64,000 nucleotides of DNA from an uncultured Eubacteriaceae bacterium (GCA_945867155.1 CAMBHL010000006.1:1-64000); one strand, 5' to 3'; positions 34,288 through 45,116 are shown, counted from the stretch's first letter. Numbers and translations are program-made. The notes: generated by a model not told the origin, from the sequence alone.

Positions 34288-35547
34288 TTATTTCAAGAAT
34301 CCTTGATAATTGCGCATGGTCAATTGTGATTCAAGCTGTTTGACCGTTTCAAGGGCAACCCCGACGACGATCAAAAGGCTCGTTCCGCCAAACTGCATGT
34401 TAATGCCGCTGACAAAATGTCCGACAATAATCGGAATAACCGCGATGATTGCAAGGAAAATCCCGCCAAAAAGCGTCAAACGGTTCATGACTTTTGTGAA
34501 GTATTCCACCGTCGGTTTGCCCGGACGAATGCCCGGAACGTACCCGCCCTGCTTCTTGATATTGTCTGCAATATCGTAAGGGTTGAAGGTGACAGCCGTA
34601 TAGAAATACGTAAAGGCCACCGTCAAAATGACGTATAAAACCGTTGTAATTGGAGCTCCCCATGCAAAATATTTAGCCAGCCACTGTGTAAAGGCTGAGT
34701 TCGGGAAAAACTGAGCTAAGGTCGCCGGCAGCAGCGTCAGTGATGATGCGAAGATGATCGGGATAACACCAGCCATATTCACGCGAAGAGGAATATGGGT
34801 GTTCTGTCCGCCATACATCTTTCTGCCGACCACTCTTTTGGCATACTGAATCGGAATCTTGCGCTGACCTTCTGTCACGGCCACAACGGCAACCGTCGCG
34901 ACAACAATGAAGATGATCAGAAGAATCAGGGTGACAATGTTCATGGTCCCGACCTGCATATACTGATAGATATTTTGAATCGCAGTCGGAATCCGGGAAA
35001 TGATGCTGATGAAGATGATCAGTGAAATCCCGTTGCCAACGCCGATTTCAGTGATTTTGTCCCCAATGTACATCAGAAGAACCGTCCCGGCTGTGACAAT
35101 CAAAATCACAGTAAAGATCGAGAAGAAAGTTCTCTGAAGCAGGAGCTGTTTATAAGACAGCGTCATGCCGAGGGCCTGAATCACTGAAAGGACGATCGTT
35201 AAATAACGCGTGTACTGCGCAATCTTTTTCCGCCCTTCTTCGCCTTCTTTTTGGAGACTTTCAAGGCTTGGAATCGCGAAAACAAGCAAATTCATGATGA
35301 TTTCCGCATTGATGTAAGGCGTAATCCCCATTGCAAAAATGGTAAAGTTTTCAAAGTTGCCCCCGGAAATGATGTTGAAAAGTCCGAAGAAACCGCCGCT
35401 GTTCACCAAAGAGGAAAGCTGCTGCGTATCAATATACGGAACAGGAATGAATGAGCCTAACCGATATACTAAAAGTAGGAGCAGCGTCATAATGATCTTA
35501 CGACGCAGCTCCGGTACGCTCCATGCTTTTTTCAGGGTCGCCAGCAT
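34288..35547 (-). CDS. secY: Preprotein translocase subunit SecY
   Basis: A 419-residue membrane protein with ten transmembrane segments forming the Sec channel. Family landmarks include GSFIPVPYID near 31-40, AMGITPYINAEIIMNLL near 70-86 and NPYDIADNIKKQGGYVPGIR near 317-336 in the cytosolic loop that contacts SecA and the ribosome. Its ATG overlaps the rplO stop (TAATG), indicating coupling. Confidence 0.98.
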   Translation of the reverse strand: MLATLKKAWSVPELRRKIIMTLLLLLVYRLGSFIPVPYIDTQQLSSLVNSGGFFGLFNIISGGNFENFTIFAMGITPYINAEIIMNLLVFAIPSLESLQKEGEEGRKKIAQYTRYLTIVLSVIQALGMTLSYKQLLLQRTFFSIFTVILIVTAGTVLLMYIGDKITEIGVGNGISLIIFISIISRIPTAIQNIYQYMQVGTMNIVTLILLIIFIVVATVAVVAVTEGQRKIPIQYAKRVVGRKMYGGQNTHIPLRVNMAGVIPIIFASSLTLLPATLAQFFPNSAFTQWLAKYFAWGAPITTVLYVILTVAFTYFYTAVTFNPYDIADNIKKQGGYVPGIRPGKPTVEYFTKVMNRLTLFGGIFLAIIAVIPIIVGHFVSGINMQFGGTSLLIVVGVALETVKQLESQLTMRNYQGFLK

Positions 35548-35990
35548 TAAATCACCTCGACCTTCCCTCCGGAGGCCTTGATTTTTTCTTCTGCTGTCTT
35601 GCTGATTTTATTTACTTTTACAGTTAAGGGTTTTGTGAGTTCCCCTTCGCCTAAAACTTTGACGCCTGAGAGCAGCTTTCTCACAAAGCCGTATTCAAGC
35701 AAAAGTTCAGGTGTGACGACTGTGTTGGCTTCGAACGCATTGAGTTCGCCGACATTCACAATCGCGTATTCTTTCTTAAACGGATAATTGGAAAAACCGC
35801 GTTTTGGAAGACGTCTTGCCAAAGGCATCTGGCCGCCTTCAAAACCGAGGCGGACGCTGCCGCCTGAACGGGACTTCTGGCCGTCCTGGCCTCTGCCGCC
35901 GGTTTTCCCCTGTCCGGTCGCGGTACCGCGGCCTTTTCTCTTCGTGTTACGTGTAGAACCTTCTGCAGGTCTTAATGCATTTAACTTCAT
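35547..35990 (-). CDS. rplO: 50S ribosomal protein L15
   Basis: A 147-residue L15 protein. The Gly-rich [20 protein letters not shown] near 21-40 and [17 protein letters not shown] near 49-65 are diagnostic. Coupled to secY by a one-base overlap, with rpmD 13 bp upstream. Confidence 0.98.
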   Translation of the reverse strand: MKLNALRPAEGSTRNTKRKGRGTATGQGKTGGRGQDGQKSRSGGSVRLGFEGGQMPLARRLPKRGFSNYPFKKEYAIVNVGELNAFEANTVVTPELLLEYGFVRKLLSGVKVLGEGELTKPLTVKVNKISKTAEEKIKASGGKVEVI

Positions 35991-36003
35991 TAAAGAGACC
36001 CTC

Positions 36004-36183
36004 CTACGCTTCTTTTACATCGAGCATGAAATCAATTTTGTGAATCATGCCGCGAATCTGAGGTGTGTCATCATGGGTCACAGTCTGACCGATTTTGCGC
36101 AGGCCCAAAGCCTTTACAGTTGCCCGTTGTCTTGGGTTGCGGCCAATCAAGCTTTTTTTCAACGTAATGTTTAATTTCGCCAT
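36004..36183 (-). CDS. rpmD: 50S ribosomal protein L30
   Basis: A 59-residue L30 protein. [20 protein letters not shown] opens it, with the family motif [26 protein letters not shown] stretch in the middle. ATG 36183 follows AGGA; 18 upstream in-frame codons overlap the end of rpsE and are unlikely to be translated. Confidence 0.97.
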   Translation of the reverse strand: MAKLNITLKKSLIGRNPRQRATVKALGLRKIGQTVTHDDTPQIRGMIHKIDFMLDVKEA

Positions 36184-36193
36184 GATTTTCCTC

Positions 36194-36700
36194 CTAGCCG
36201 AGAATTTCTTCTGGTTTCTTTCCGCGTTTTGCAGCAACCTGTTCGACTGTCATGAGTCTGGACAGACCTTCCATTGTTGCAATCACGACGTTGTTTGGAT
36301 TATGGGTGCCCAGGCATTTTGTACGAATGTCTTTAATGCCAGCCAATTCGCAGACGGCACGAACCGGGCCGCCGGCGATCACGCCGGTCCCAGGAGCAGC
36401 CGGCTTGAGCAGCACGCTGCCAGCACCTTTTCCACCAAGCACCTGGTGCGGAATCGTCGTTCCAACCAATGGAACTTTGATCAGGTTTTTCTTTGCGGCG
36501 TCAATTCCCTTGCGGATTGCATCCGGAATTTCGACTGCTTTGCCTGTTCCGACACCCACAAGACCGTTGCCATCGCCAACAACCACTAAGCAGCTGAAGC
36601 GCATGTTGCGTCCGCCTTTGACGGTTTTGCTGACACGGTTGATTTCAACGACTCTGTCCTGAAGTTCGAGACCAGATGCGTCAATAATTTTTCTTTTCAT
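36194..36700 (-). CDS. rpsE: 30S ribosomal protein S5
   Basis: A 168-residue S5 protein involved in decoding fidelity and mRNA unwinding. The double-stranded-RNA-binding part has [18 protein letters not shown] near 18-35 and [17 protein letters not shown] near 38-54. No unusual change is visible in the loop linked to spectinomycin binding. Confidence 0.98.
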   Translation of the reverse strand: MKRKIIDASGLELQDRVVEINRVSKTVKGGRNMRFSCLVVVGDGNGLVGVGTGKAVEIPDAIRKGIDAAKKNLIKVPLVGTTIPHQVLGGKGAGSVLLKPAAPGTGVIAGGPVRAVCELAGIKDIRTKCLGTHNPNNVVIATMEGLSRLMTVEQVAAKRGKKPEEILG

Positions 36701-36716
36701 TAACAGACCCTCTTCT

Positions 36717-37085
36717 TTAGAATTTCAAGCCAGCTTCGCGAGCCGCTTCTGCCAATTCTTTGACGCGGCCGGTATAAATATAACCGCCACGGTCAAAAAC
36801 AACATTTTCAATGCCGGCATCGAGCGCTTTTTTCGCAACAGCTTCACCGACAGCTTTTGCAGCTTCTTTGTCGCCGCCGTGCTTTACAGCATTTTTGATG
36901 TCTGCTTCTACAGTTGAAGCGGCAGCCAGTGTTTTGCCTGCGACATCATCAATCACCTGTGCATAAATGTGTTTGTTGCTTCTGAAGACGCAGAGACGCG
37001 GACGTTCAGCAGTTCCAGAGATTTTACGGCGTACGCGTAAATGTCTGTTCTGACGTACTTTATTTTTATCTTTAAACTTAATCAT
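36717..37085 (-). CDS. rplR: 50S ribosomal protein L18
   Basis: A 122-residue L18 protein that binds 5S r[23 protein letters not shown] near the N-terminus and [24 protein letters not shown] at the end are diagnostic. It lies between rplF and rpsE. Confidence 0.98.
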   Translation of the reverse strand: MIKFKDKNKVRQNRHLRVRRKISGTAERPRLCVFRSNKHIYAQVIDDVAGKTLAAASTVEADIKNAVKHGGDKEAAKAVGEAVAKKALDAGIENVVFDRGGYIYTGRVKELAEAAREAGLKF

Positions 37086-37139
37086 TTGTGATCCTTTCTC
37101 TTACCCTGTGGAGATAGTCTCAATCGATCATAAGATCAA

Positions 37140-37673
37140 TTAGCCGGTCTTCCCGACCTTACGTCTGATGTGTTCATCAGCGTACTTGATACCATGCCCC
37201 TTGTAAGGTTCAGGTGGTCTCTTAGAGCGAAGCAGGGCTGCGTAAGCGCCGACCGCTTCTTTGTCGATTCCGGAAACGATAACGGTGTTCGGTCCGTCAG
37301 TTTTGGTTTCAATGCCTTCCGGATCGTCCATATCGACGGGATGGGAGTAACCTAAGTTCATGGACAGTGTTTTGCCCTTTTTCTGAGCTCTCCAACCAAC
37401 CCCGCTGATTTCCAGTTTCTTTTCAAATCCCTGGGATACGCCAACCACCATATTGTGAATCAGCGCTCTTGTCGTCCCGTGAATGGAACGATGGAATTTG
37501 TCATCAGATGGTCTGGTGACAATCAGTTCTTTATCTTCTTGTTTAACCGTAATGTCTGGGTGCAATTCTCTTGTCAAAGTGCCCTTCGGTCCTTTGACTG
37601 TGATGACGTGACCATCGATTTTAATGTCGACACCGTCTGGAATTGCAACCGGTGCATTCCCAATTCTTGACAT
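37140..37673 (-). CDS. rplF: 50S ribosomal protein L6
   Basis: A 177-residue L6 protein made of two similar domains near the factor-binding site. [15 protein letters not shown] opens it and [19 protein letters not shown] near 154-172 is the rRNA-contacting signature. A 54-bp gap precedes rplR. Confidence 0.98.
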   Translation of the reverse strand: MSRIGNAPVAIPDGVDIKIDGHVITVKGPKGTLTRELHPDITVKQEDKELIVTRPSDDKFHRSIHGTTRALIHNMVVGVSQGFEKKLEISGVGWRAQKKGKTLSMNLGYSHPVDMDDPEGIETKTDGPNTVIVSGIDKEAVGAYAALLRSKRPPEPYKGHGIKYADEHIRRKVGKTG

Positions 37674-37693
37674 AATTTCCTCCTCAGATACGC

Positions 37694-38092
37694 TTACCAG
37701 ACATAGCAGACGACTTCACCGCCGACGCCCGCTTTTCTGGCTTCTTTATCCGTGATCACGCCTTTAGATGTTGACATAATTGCAACGCCTAAACCATTCA
37801 AGACCTTCGGTACGTCTTCTTTGCCGACGTAAATCCGCAGACCTGGTTTAGAAATACGCTTCAAGCCTGCGATAACGCGGCTCTTGTCTTCGCCGTATTT
37901 TAATGTGACCTTGATATCTCCCTGATTGCCATTATCAATTGTTTCGTACTTTTCGATATAGCCTTCATCGAGGAGAATTTTAAGAATAGCCTTTTTTTCT
38001 TTGGATGCCGGGATGTCAACAGACGCATGGCCTGCCGTATTGGCATTTCTGATTCTCGTGAGCATATCTGCGATTGGATCAGTCATTGACAT
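37694..38092 (-). CDS. rpsH: 30S ribosomal protein S8
   Basis: A 132-residue S8 protein. [19 protein letters not shown] opens it and [20 protein letters not shown] closes it, containing the rRNA-binding STSKG loop. In enterobacteria S8 is the translational repressor of the spc operon; nothing here tests that. Confidence 0.98.
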   Translation of the reverse strand: MSMTDPIADMLTRIRNANTAGHASVDIPASKEKKAILKILLDEGYIEKYETIDNGNQGDIKVTLKYGEDKSRVIAGLKRISKPGLRIYVGKEDVPKVLNGLGVAIMSTSKGVITDKEARKAGVGGEVVCYVW

Positions 38093-38120
38093 GCTTGTTC
38101 CTCCTTGTTCTAAATCCGTA

Positions 38121-38306
38121 TTACCAGCTGGCTTTGCGAACGCCTGGAATTTCTCCCTTGTAGGCTAATTCTCTGAAGCAGATTCTGCAAATTCCGTATT
38201 TTCTCAAATAACCATGAGGTCTTCCGCAAATACGGCAGCGATTGTATTCTCTGGTGGCATATTTCTGCTTCCGCTGCTGTTTCATCTTCATTGAAGTTTT
38301 TGCCAT
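38121..38306 (-). CDS. rpsN: 30S ribosomal protein S14, zinc type
   Basis: A 61-residue S14 of the zinc-binding (type Z) class, with cysteines C24, C27, C40 and C43 in CRICG and CRIC. The C-terminal [16 protein letters not shown] is typical. No zinc-free paralogue is present in the window. Confidence 0.98.
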   Translation of the reverse strand: MAKTSMKMKQQRKQKYATREYNRCRICGRPHGYLRKYGICRICFRELAYKGEIPGVRKASW

Positions 38307-38317
38307 GAATGATTCTC

Positions 38318-38857
38318 CTATCTTTCAAAAGGCAAGCCAAGCTGTGCCAACAATTCGTGTGCTTCTTCGTCTGTCTGAGCAGTGGTGACGAACATGATGT
38401 CCATGCCGCGAACGGCTTCGACTTTATCGTATTCGATTTCCGGGAAGATTAACTGTTCCCGAATCCCAAAGGCATAGTTGCCTCTGCCGTCGAAAGAGTG
38501 GTTGGATAAACCGTGGAAGTCGCGGACACGCGGAAGTGCAACATTGAACAATTTATCGCAGAATTCATACATTCTGTCGCTGCGCAGGGTCACCTTTGCG
38601 CCGACGCTCTGGCCTTCACGAACTTTGAAGTTGGCGACGGATTTCTTGGCTTTGGTGACAACCGGATGCTGGCCACTGATAATGGCCAGGTCGTTCACTG
38701 CTGCTTCGAGCAGTTTTGAATTGTCCTTGCAGTCGCCAAGGCCCATGTTGATGACAACCTTGACGAGTTTTGGCACCTGCATCGGATTGGTGTAGCCGAA
38801 TTTTTCCTTTAAAGCAGGAACGGCTTCATTTACATACTTTTCTTTCAGTCTTGTCAT
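38318..38857 (-). CDS. rplE: 50S ribosomal protein L5
   Basis: A 179-residue L5 protein binding 5S rRNA and P-site t[22 protein letters not shown] near 32-50 and [20 protein letters not shown] near 109-128 are diagnostic. ATG 38857 is used because GGAGGAG stands in front; five upstream codons overlap that site. Confidence 0.97.
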   Translation of the reverse strand: MTRLKEKYVNEAVPALKEKFGYTNPMQVPKLVKVVINMGLGDCKDNSKLLEAAVNDLAIISGQHPVVTKAKKSVANFKVREGQSVGAKVTLRSDRMYEFCDKLFNVALPRVRDFHGLSNHSFDGRGNYAFGIREQLIFPEIEYDKVEAVRGMDIMFVTTAQTDEEAHELLAQLGLPFER

Positions 38858-38871
38858 TGTTAACTCCTCCA

Positions 38872-39195
38872 TTAATCAAGTTCAGTGCCGCATTTTTTGC
38901 AGACGCGAACTTTGGAGCCGTCTTCGTTGACTTTGATGCCGGTGCGGACGCCTTTGCCGCATTTTTCACAGAAAAGCAGAACATTGGAAGCGTCGATGAA
39001 GCCTTCCTGTTTGACAATGCTGCCCTGCTGCATGGCCTGTGTCGCTTTCTTGTGTTTGGTCTGAATGTTGACCCCTTCGACTTTGACACGAGCCTTTTCA
39101 AAATCAACTGCAATCACTTTGCCTGTTTTGCCGAGATCTTTTCCGGAAATAACCTGAACGTTATCTCCTGTTTTAACATGTAATTTTCTTGTCAT
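38872..39195 (-). CDS. rplX: 50S ribosomal protein L24
   Basis: A 107-residue L24 protein with an N-terminal KOW motif, [20 protein letters not shown] (9-28). The C-terminal half has two CxxC pairs, CEKCG and CKKCG, likely a small zinc ribbon as seen in several Clostridia but absent from E. coli L24. Confidence 0.97.
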   Translation of the reverse strand: MTRKLHVKTGDNVQVISGKDLGKTGKVIAVDFEKARVKVEGVNIQTKHKKATQAMQQGSIVKQEGFIDASNVLLFCEKCGKGVRTGIKVNEDGSKVRVCKKCGTELD

Positions 39196-39207
39196 CTGGA
39201 AGCCTCC

Positions 39208-39576
39208 TTAAATTACTTCAGGAGCCAAAGACACGATCTTCATGTATTTCTTATCGCGTAATTCTCTGGCAACAGGCCCGAAAATACGGGTACCGCGCGG
39301 GTTTTTATCGTCATTGATTAAAACCGCTGCGTTCTGATCGAATTTGATATAGGAACCGTCGTTACGGCGAACGCCGCGTTTGGTCCGCACGACAACCGCT
39401 TTGACGACATCGCCTTTTTTGACATCGCCGCCTGGTGTTGCGCTTTTGACGGAAGCCACAATGACATCGCCGATATTGGCATAGCGTCTTCCAGAACCAC
39501 CGAGTACACGGATGCAAAGCAATTCTTTGGCACCTGTGTTATCAGCGACCTTCAATCTTGTTTCTTGTTGAATCAT
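39208..39576 (-). CDS. rplN: 50S ribosomal protein L14
   Basis: A 122-residue L14 protein at the subunit interface. [19 protein letters not shown] opens it and [20 protein letters not shown] near the end is diagnostic. It lies 20 bp after rpsQ in the standard order. Confidence 0.98.
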   Translation of the reverse strand: MIQQETRLKVADNTGAKELLCIRVLGGSGRRYANIGDVIVASVKSATPGGDVKKGDVVKAVVVRTKRGVRRNDGSYIKFDQNAAVLINDDKNPRGTRIFGPVARELRDKKYMKIVSLAPEVI

Positions 39577-39596
39577 CTCTGATACCTCCGTCGTCC

Positions 39597-39851
39597 TTAT
39601 AATGCCTTTTCGACAATTTCAACAACGCGCCAGTGCTTGTCTTTGCTGAGTTTGCGGGTTTCCATGCATTTGACGGTATCCCCGACGTGGCATTCGTTGT
39701 TTTCGTCGTGAGCTTTAAATTTAACAGTATCTTTTACGCGCTTCTTGTAAAGCGGGTGTTTTTTGAATGTTTCAATGGCAACCACAACGGTTTTGTCCAT
39801 TTTATCACTGACCACTTTACCGATTCGCGTTTTTCTATCATTACGTTCCAT
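39597..39851 (-). CDS. rpsQ: 30S ribosomal protein S17
   Basis: An 84-residue OB-fold protein and primary 16S rRNA binder. [20 protein letters not shown] near 6-25 and [20 protein letters not shown] near 57-76 are diagnostic. AAGGAAGG precedes its ATG; rpmC ends 16 bp upstream. Confidence 0.98.
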   Translation of the reverse strand: MERNDRKTRIGKVVSDKMDKTVVVAIETFKKHPLYKKRVKDTVKFKAHDENNECHVGDTVKCMETRKLSKDKHWRVVEIVEKAL

Positions 39852-39867
39852 CAGCTAACCTTCCTTC

Positions 39868-40077
39868 TTATGCCTGGTTGATCCCCATTTTGCGTTCTGT
39901 CAAAATGGTTTGAATACGGGCGTAAGTCTTTTTAACTTCCCGAATCCGCATTGGATTTTCGAGCTGACCCGTCACACTCTGAAAGCGAAGGTTGAACAGT
40001 TCTTCTTTTAAGTCTGCCAACTTTGCGTTCAGTTCTGTATCGTTAAGATTTCTCAGTTCTTTAATTTGTTTGCTCAT
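39868..40077 (-). CDS. rpmC: 50S ribosomal protein L29
   Basis: A 69-residue helical-hairpin protein at the exit tunnel. [20 protein letters not shown] near 23-42 is the family signature. It overlaps the rplP stop by four bases (ATGA), so translation is coupled. Confidence 0.98.
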   Translation of the reverse strand: MSKQIKELRNLNDTELNAKLADLKEELFNLRFQSVTGQLENPMRIREVKKTYARIQTILTERKMGINQA

Positions 40078-40508
40078 GCGTTTTCACCTGCTGCTTCCTG
40101 GCTGACCTTTTTGATCACCTTGGTCTTGATCGGCAGTTTGTGCTGTGCTAAGCGCAAAGCTTCCATTGCCTGAACTTCCGGAATACCACCGATTTCGAAC
40201 ATCACGCGGCCAGGTTTGACAACGGCTACCCAGTATTCCGGAGAGCCTTTCCCTTTCCCCATTCGGGTTTCTGCCGGCTGTGCGGTCACAGGTTTGTCCG
40301 GGAAGATTTTAATCCATACGTGGCCGCCGCGGCGAGTGTATCTGGTCATGGCGACACGGGCTGCTTCAATCTGATTTGAAGTGATCCATGCCGGTTCCAG
40401 TGCCTGGATGCCAAAATCGCCATAAGTTACGGTATTGCCGCGAGTGGCTTTGCCTTTCATACGGCCTCTATGTTGTTTTCTGCGTTTTACACGCTTAGGC
40501 ATTAACAT
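40074..40508 (-). CDS. rplP: 50S ribosomal protein L16
   Basis: A 144-residue L16 protein near the A-site tRNA elbow. [20 protein letters not shown] opens it, and [20 protein letters not shown] with [20 protein letters not shown] are diagnostic. AAAGGAGG lies eight bases before the ATG at 40508; a second in-frame ATG two codons later is possible. Confidence 0.97.
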   Translation of the reverse strand: MLMPKRVKRRKQHRGRMKGKATRGNTVTYGDFGIQALEPAWITSNQIEAARVAMTRYTRRGGHVWIKIFPDKPVTAQPAETRMGKGKGSPEYWVAVVKPGRVMFEIGGIPEVQAMEALRLAQHKLPIKTKVIKKVSQEAAGENA

Positions 40509-40522
40509 CTCAACATCCTCCT

Positions 40523-41251
40523 TTAAGCTTCTTTACGGGGAGCTGCCTTGCGGCGATTGTTATTTTTCTTGCTTCCACGTTTGTCTTCAGATTTCTGGGC
40601 ATCGGCCAGAATGTCTTCACGGCCAGTTAAAATTTCGCCCTTGTTGATCCAGACTTTAACACCGATTTTCCCGTAAGTCGTGTCTGCTTCCGCAAACCCG
40701 TAGGAAATGTCAGCGCGAAGGGTTTGAAGGGGAACATTGCCCTGTGCATAGCCTTCTTTTCTTGCCATTTCAGCACCGTTCAAGCGGCCGGAAACCAAAG
40801 TCTTGATTCCCTTTGCGCCGGCGCGCATGGTTCTCTGGATACATTGTTTCATCGCACGTCTGAAGGAAATTCTTCTTTCCAGCTGTCCTGCAATGTTTTC
40901 AGCGACCAGCTGAGCATCCATATCGATGTTCTTGACTTCAACGATATTGATGTAAACCGTCTTTTTGATCATCTTTTCCAGTTCGAGGCGGAGGGCTTCG
41001 ATCCCAGCGCCGCCACGGCCGATGATCATGCCCGGTTTTGCGGTGTAAATGTGAATTCTAACTTTATTTCCAAATCTTTCGATAACAATGTTGGATACAC
41101 CAGCCTGGAATTGGCTTTTCTTGATGTATTTTCTCAGCTTGTTGTCTTCAATCAGATTATCAGCGAAATCTCTGTCGTTCGCATACCATTTGGCATTCCA
41201 GTCTTTAATGACGCCTACGCGAAAACCAAATGCATTAACTTTTTGACCCAA
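40523..41251 (-). CDS. rpsC: 30S ribosomal protein S3
   Basis: A 242-residue S3 protein lining the mRNA entry channel. The KH motif [20 protein letters not shown] lies near 74-93, and the C-terminal domain ends in a basic tail after [20 protein letters not shown]. It starts 16 bp after the rplV stop codon. Confidence 0.98.
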   Translation of the reverse strand: MGQKVNAFGFRVGVIKDWNAKWYANDRDFADNLIEDNKLRKYIKKSQFQAGVSNIVIERFGNKVRIHIYTAKPGMIIGRGGAGIEALRLELEKMIKKTVYINIVEVKNIDMDAQLVAENIAGQLERRISFRRAMKQCIQRTMRAGAKGIKTLVSGRLNGAEMARKEGYAQGNVPLQTLRADISYGFAEADTTYGKIGVKVWINKGEILTGREDILADAQKSEDKRGSKKNNNRRKAAPRKEA

Positions 41252-41267
41252 ATTGATTTACCCCCTA

Positions 41268-41612
41268 TTATTCTTGAGAATCAGATTCTTTTAATACGGC
41301 AGTGATGATCGACGTTCTTTTCTTAATCGGGAACGCACGGCCTTGGGGGCCAGCTTTCCAGCGTTTTAAGGTCGGGCCCTGATTTGCCGAAATCTGAGCG
41401 ATATACAGGGTATCTGTATTCATATTGTGATTGTTTTCCGCGTTTGCATAAGCAGAAAGCACAACTTTTTCAATGATCTTGGCAGCTTTGTTCGGCGATA
41501 ATTGTAAAATTGAAAGTGCTTCGCCAACGCTTTTGCCTCTGATCGCATCTGCGACAAGTTTTGCCTTTCTGGATGAAACACGGACGTTTTTTGCGGTTGC
41601 TTTAGCTTCCAT
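41268..41612 (-). CDS. rplV: 50S ribosomal protein L22
   Basis: A 114-residue L22 protein whose hairpin lines the exit tunnel. RVSSRKAKLVADAIRGKSV near 11-29 and the loop GPTLKRWKAGPQGRAFPIKK near 82-101 are intact, with no macrolide-resistance-type insertion visible. Confidence 0.98.
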   Translation of the reverse strand: MEAKATAKNVRVSSRKAKLVADAIRGKSVGEALSILQLSPNKAAKIIEKVVLSAYANAENNHNMNTDTLYIAQISANQGPTLKRWKAGPQGRAFPIKKRTSIITAVLKESDSQE

Positions 41613-41631
41613 TGATTTCCTCCTTTAGGGC

Positions 41632-41910
41632 TTACTGTGCAACGGTCTTCTTTGCGCCGCTGTGGCCTCTGAAGGTGCGGGTCGGCGCAAATTCGCCTAA
41701 TTTGTGGCCAACCATGTCTTCAGTGCAGTAGACCGGCACGTGTTTGCGGCCGTCATGCACAGCGATGGTGTGCCCAACAAACTGAGGGAAAATGGTGGAT
41801 GAACGGGACCAAGTCTTGACGACTTTCTTTTCGCCCTTTTCGTTCATTTCTTCTATTCTCTTTAAAAGTCTTTCTTCGACGAAAGGCCCTTTCTTTAATG
41901 ATCGACTCAT
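41632..41910 (-). CDS. rpsS: 30S ribosomal protein S19
   Basis: A 92-residue S19 protein of the 30S head. [20 protein letters not shown] opens it and [20 protein letters not shown] near 68-87 is diagnostic. It sits between rplB and rplV in the S10 operon. Confidence 0.98.
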   Translation of the reverse strand: MSRSLKKGPFVEERLLKRIEEMNEKGEKKVVKTWSRSSTIFPQFVGHTIAVHDGRKHVPVYCTEDMVGHKLGEFAPTRTFRGHSGAKKTVAQ

Positions 41911-41924
41911 TGTATTCCTCCTCG

Positions 41925-42758
41925 TTATTTGGCGTTGCGGCGTCTGACAATTAACTTATCAGAGCTTTTTCTCTTCTTACGGGTCTTGTAGCCCAATGCC
42001 GGTTTGCCCCACGGGGTGACAGGTCCTGGACGGCCAACTGGCGCACGGCCTTCCCCACCACCATGCGGGTGGTCGTTCGGGTTCATAACAGAACCGCGGA
42101 CGGTCGGGCGGATGCCCATATGGCGTTTACGGCCGGCTTTTCCGATTCGGACATTCTGATGGTCGAGGTTGCCGACAACACCAATTGTGGCGTGGCATTC
42201 CAGACGGACCATACGCATTTCGCCAGAAGGCAGTCTCAATGTCGCATAATCATTTTCCTTTGCCATCAGCTGTGCGCTGGAGCCTGCTGAACGGGCCATC
42301 TGTCCGCCTTTGCCAGGCTTGAATTCGATATTGTGGACATAAGTACCCACTGGAATGTTGGCCAGCGGCAGGCAGTTGCCGACTTTGATATCTGCATCGT
42401 CAGCGGAAATAACGGTCATGCCAGGCTGCAGGCGAAGGGGTGCTAAGATGTAGCGTTTTTCACCATCTGCATACTGGATGAGTGCGATGTTCGCCGTACG
42501 GTTCGGATCGTATTCGATGCCGATGACTTTGCCCGGTACGTTGTACTTGTTCCGTTTGAAGTCGATGATACGGTATTTTCTCTTGGCTCCGCCGCCCTTG
42601 TGGCGAACGGTGATTCTGCCGTAAACATTGCGGCCGCCGTTTTTCTTGACCTTAGATAATAAAGACTTTTCAGGTTCTTTTTTAGTGACTTCGTCATAGG
42701 TGTTGACGCTCATGTTGCGTCGGCCTGGTGAAGTCGGTTTGTATTTTTTAATTCCCAT
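41925..42758 (-). CDS. rplB: 50S ribosomal protein L2
   Basis: A 277-residue L2 protein needed for subunit joining and peptidyl transfer. [17 protein letters not shown] opens it and the conserved [18 protein letters not shown] loop near 222-239 contains the functional His. ATG 42758 gives the standard N-terminus and follows AGGAG; the ATG three codons upstream overlaps it. Confidence 0.98.
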   Translation of the reverse strand: MGIKKYKPTSPGRRNMSVNTYDEVTKKEPEKSLLSKVKKNGGRNVYGRITVRHKGGGAKRKYRIIDFKRNKYNVPGKVIGIEYDPNRTANIALIQYADGEKRYILAPLRLQPGMTVISADDADIKVGNCLPLANIPVGTYVHNIEFKPGKGGQMARSAGSSAQLMAKENDYATLRLPSGEMRMVRLECHATIGVVGNLDHQNVRIGKAGRKRHMGIRPTVRGSVMNPNDHPHGGGEGRAPVGRPGPVTPWGKPALGYKTRKKRKSSDKLIVRRRNAK

Positions 42759-42803
42759 TATTCGCAAATCTCCTTTTTATCTTTTGCTTATCGGGTGGTG
42801 CAA

Positions 42804-43094
42804 TTAGACCCCTTCGAAGAATTCGATAGTCTTGCTGTCGTCTGTCAGCTTGACAATCGCTTTCTTCCAATCCGGTCTCTTGCCTGTTGTGTAGCCGCGG
42901 CGTTTTGTTTTGCCGGTCATGTTCATGGTGTAGACCTTCTGAACTTTAACATCGAAGATGGCTTCAACGGCGTTGCGGATTTCAATTTTATTGGCGTCTT
43001 TTGCGACTTTAAAAGAATATTTCTTTTCTTCTGTTTGATCCATGCTCTTTTCAGAGATGATCGGGCTAATGATAATATCGCGAGGATCTTTCAT
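42804..43094 (-). CDS. rplW: 50S ribosomal protein L23
   Basis: A 96-residue L23 protein at the exit tunnel, where trigger factor and SRP dock. [21 protein letters not shown] near 6-26 and [20 protein letters not shown] near 54-73 are diagnostic. The start overlaps the rplD stop by one base (TAATG). Confidence 0.98.
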   Translation of the reverse strand: MKDPRDIIISPIISEKSMDQTEEKKYSFKVAKDANKIEIRNAVEAIFDVKVQKVYTMNMTGKTKRRGYTTGKRPDWKKAIVKLTDDSKTIEFFEGV

Positions 43095-43714
43095 TATGCA
43101 TATACCTCCTCAATTTTATCCAGAGCATCTTTTGTAAGCACCAGCACATCGTATTTGAGCATGTCGTAAACGTTCAGTTCAGAAACGGTTGTTGCCTGAA
43201 CTTTTTCGATGTTGCGGGCTGACAAATAAACGTTGGCGTCTTTAGCGGACGTCACAACCAAAGCGTTTTTCGCATCGAGCGCTTCAAGTGCTTCGACCAT
43301 GGCTTTGGTCTTCGGTGCTTCGAAATTGAAAGCATCGACAACTCTTAAGGTCTTTTCTGCAGTCTTTTCAGAGAATACAGAACGCATGGCAAGGTTCTTG
43401 ACCTTTTTGTTGACCTTTTTGCTGTAGTCACGGCTCTTCGGTGCGAAGATCACGCCACCGCCGATCCATAACGGTGAACGGCTGGAACCTGCACGGGCGC
43501 GGCCAGTTCCCTTCTGGCGCCATGGTTTTCTGCCGCCTCCGCGGACTTCTGAACGGGTTTTACTGCCCTTTGTACCCTGGCGTTTATTGGCTAACTGTGC
43601 AACAACAACCTGATGAACAACCGGTTCATTGGGTTCGATTCCGAAGACGCGGTCGCTCAATTCTGCATTGCCGACAACATTTCCTTTTGTATCTAAAATA
43701 TCGATTTTTGGCAT
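43094..43714 (-). CDS. rplD: 50S ribosomal protein L4
   Basis: A 206-residue L4 protein with a long tunnel loop. The loop has [20 protein letters not shown] near 58-77 and [18 protein letters not shown], the usual macrolide-site-proximal sequence without insertion. It lies 17 bp after rplC. Confidence 0.98.
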   Translation of the reverse strand: MPKIDILDTKGNVVGNAELSDRVFGIEPNEPVVHQVVVAQLANKRQGTKGSKTRSEVRGGGRKPWRQKGTGRARAGSSRSPLWIGGGVIFAPKSRDYSKKVNKKVKNLAMRSVFSEKTAEKTLRVVDAFNFEAPKTKAMVEALEALDAKNALVVTSAKDANVYLSARNIEKVQATTVSELNVYDMLKYDVLVLTKDALDKIEEVYA

Positions 43715-43731
43715 TTGATTTCCTCCTGTCG

Positions 43732-44367
43732 TTATTCAGCAGCCTTCACACTGCTCTTTACGGAAACCACGGCTCCCCTTGGACCAGGAATAGCGCCTTT
43801 AATCAATAACAGATTGTTTTCTGCGTCTACAGACACCACTTCAAGGTTTAATGTCGTAACATTTTTGTTACCCATCTGGCCAGACATATGTTTGTCTTTC
43901 GGAACACGTGACGGATAGGCAGAAGCACCCATTGAACCAGCTGAACGATGGTATTTGGAGCCGTGAGCCATAGGCCCTCTCTGTTGTCCCCAGCGTTTGA
44001 TTGCGCCGGCGTATCCTTTACCTTTTGAACGGCCTGAAACATCGACGTGATCGCCTGCTTCAAAGATGTCCGCCTTGACTTCCTGACCCGGTTCGTAAGT
44101 GCTGCAGTCGTCTAATCTGAATTCGCGAAGAACCCGTGCGTATTTGACGCCGTATTTGTCGAAATGGCCTTTAACCGGTTTGGTGACATTCTTTTCTTTC
44201 ACATCGCCAAAGGCAAACTGAACAGCATCGTAGCCGTCGGTTTCAACGGTTTTCTTCTGCACGACTGTACAGGGACCAGCTTCGACAACTGTAACTGGAA
44301 CGACGGTGCCGTCTTCTTTAAAAATCTGCGTCATGCCGATTTTTTTACCGATAATCGCTTTTTTCAT
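43732..44367 (-). CDS. rplC: 50S ribosomal protein L3
   Basis: A 211-residue L3 protein reaching to the peptidyl-transferase centre. [20 protein letters not shown] opens it; [20 protein letters not shown] near 114-133 is the conserved finger with the Gln target of methylation in other bacteria. It follows rpsJ by 65 bp. Confidence 0.98.
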   Translation of the reverse strand: MKKAIIGKKIGMTQIFKEDGTVVPVTVVEAGPCTVVQKKTVETDGYDAVQFAFGDVKEKNVTKPVKGHFDKYGVKYARVLREFRLDDCSTYEPGQEVKADIFEAGDHVDVSGRSKGKGYAGAIKRWGQQRGPMAHGSKYHRSAGSMGASAYPSRVPKDKHMSGQMGNKNVTTLNLEVVSVDAENNLLLIKGAIPGPRGAVVSVKSSVKAAE

Positions 44368-44432
44368 AATTCCTCCTGATTATTGGATCGCATCCGCGAT
44401 CATAATACTTTTGGTCGATTAAAAGCTTTCGC

Positions 44433-44741
44433 TTATAATTTGATTTCGATATCGACACCAGAAGGTAAGTTGAGGCGCATCAGTGCGTCAACGGTCTTCG
44501 GTGTTGGGTTAACAATATCGATCAAACGCTTGTGCGTTCTGATTTCAAATTGTTCTCTTGAATACTTGTACTTGTGTACAGCTCTCAAGATCGTCACAAT
44601 TTCTTTTTCAGTCGGCAGCGGCACAGGACCGGAAACGGAAGCGCCAGTGCGGTTCGCAGTTTCGACGATGCGCTTTGCTGACTGATCAAGTAAAACGTGA
44701 TCAAAAGCTTTTAAACGAATTCTAATTTTTTGTTTGCTCAT
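44433..44741 (-). CDS. rpsJ: 30S ribosomal protein S10
   Basis: A 102-residue S10 protein, which in other bacteria also acts as NusE in transcription antitermination. [20 protein letters not shown] opens it and [20 protein letters not shown] near 69-88 is diagnostic. First gene of the super-operon, with AAGGAGG before its ATG and a 220-base leader. Confidence 0.98.
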   Translation of the reverse strand: MSKQKIRIRLKAFDHVLLDQSAKRIVETANRTGASVSGPVPLPTEKEIVTILRAVHKYKYSREQFEIRTHKRLIDIVNPTPKTVDALMRLNLPSGVDIEIKL

Positions 44742-44964
44742 ACCTGAAACAAACCTCCTTAAATAAAGTGTTTAGGTGTTCGCTGTATCATCACCCACCC
44801 GCCCGGGTGTTTAAAGTCACTGTCTTAAAAAAACGAGCATTTTTTCAGCTCAAATTGACGGTGATGATCATCGCCCGATTCAATGATCGTGACATTTCTC
44901 CCCAGGAATGACCTGAATTAGTAACAGCAATATCCTGGTTCATCGCAGACAGCCAACTTTGACT
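44742..44964 (-). promoter_or_regulatory. S10 operon leader
   Basis: About 220 bases separate the promoter from rpsJ. A short hairpin GAGC/GCTC followed by GTTTTTTT at about 44830-44851 looks like a weak attenuator, and GATGATCATC forms a small palindrome nearby. The arrangement suggests leader control of the ribosomal operon. A 67-codon frame across it lacks a ribosome-binding site. Confidence 0.45.
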
Positions 44965-44993
44965 AGTATAATCCAATATCCCGATGTTGGCAA
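44965..44993 (-). promoter_or_regulatory. S10 super-operon promoter
   Basis: TTGCCA (44988-44993), 17 bases, TATACT (44965-44970) on the minus strand, the best promoter between tuf and rpsJ. Confidence 0.75.
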
Positions 44994-45063
44994 GATTTTT
45001 TTTAAACATTACAAATCCAAAACAATCAATTAAGTTATATTTAAGCATTGTGTTTCAAAGCAT

Positions 45064-45095
45064 AAAAAAAGCTCATGCACTGCATGAGCTTTTTG
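45064..45095 (-). terminator. Terminator of the rpsL-rpsG-fusA-tuf operon
   Basis: A nine-base-pair perfect palindrome GCTCATGCA/TGCATGAGC around one central base, followed on the minus strand by seven T. The second tuf gene ends in the same element. Confidence 0.9.
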
Positions 45096-45116
45096 TTTGT
45101 TTGATTAGTGTATCGA

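Noticed and set aside
44845..45048. 67-codon frame on the minus strand upstream of rpsJ
   Set aside because: It overlaps the S10 promoter, has no ribosome-binding site and matches no family; it is better explained as leader sequence.
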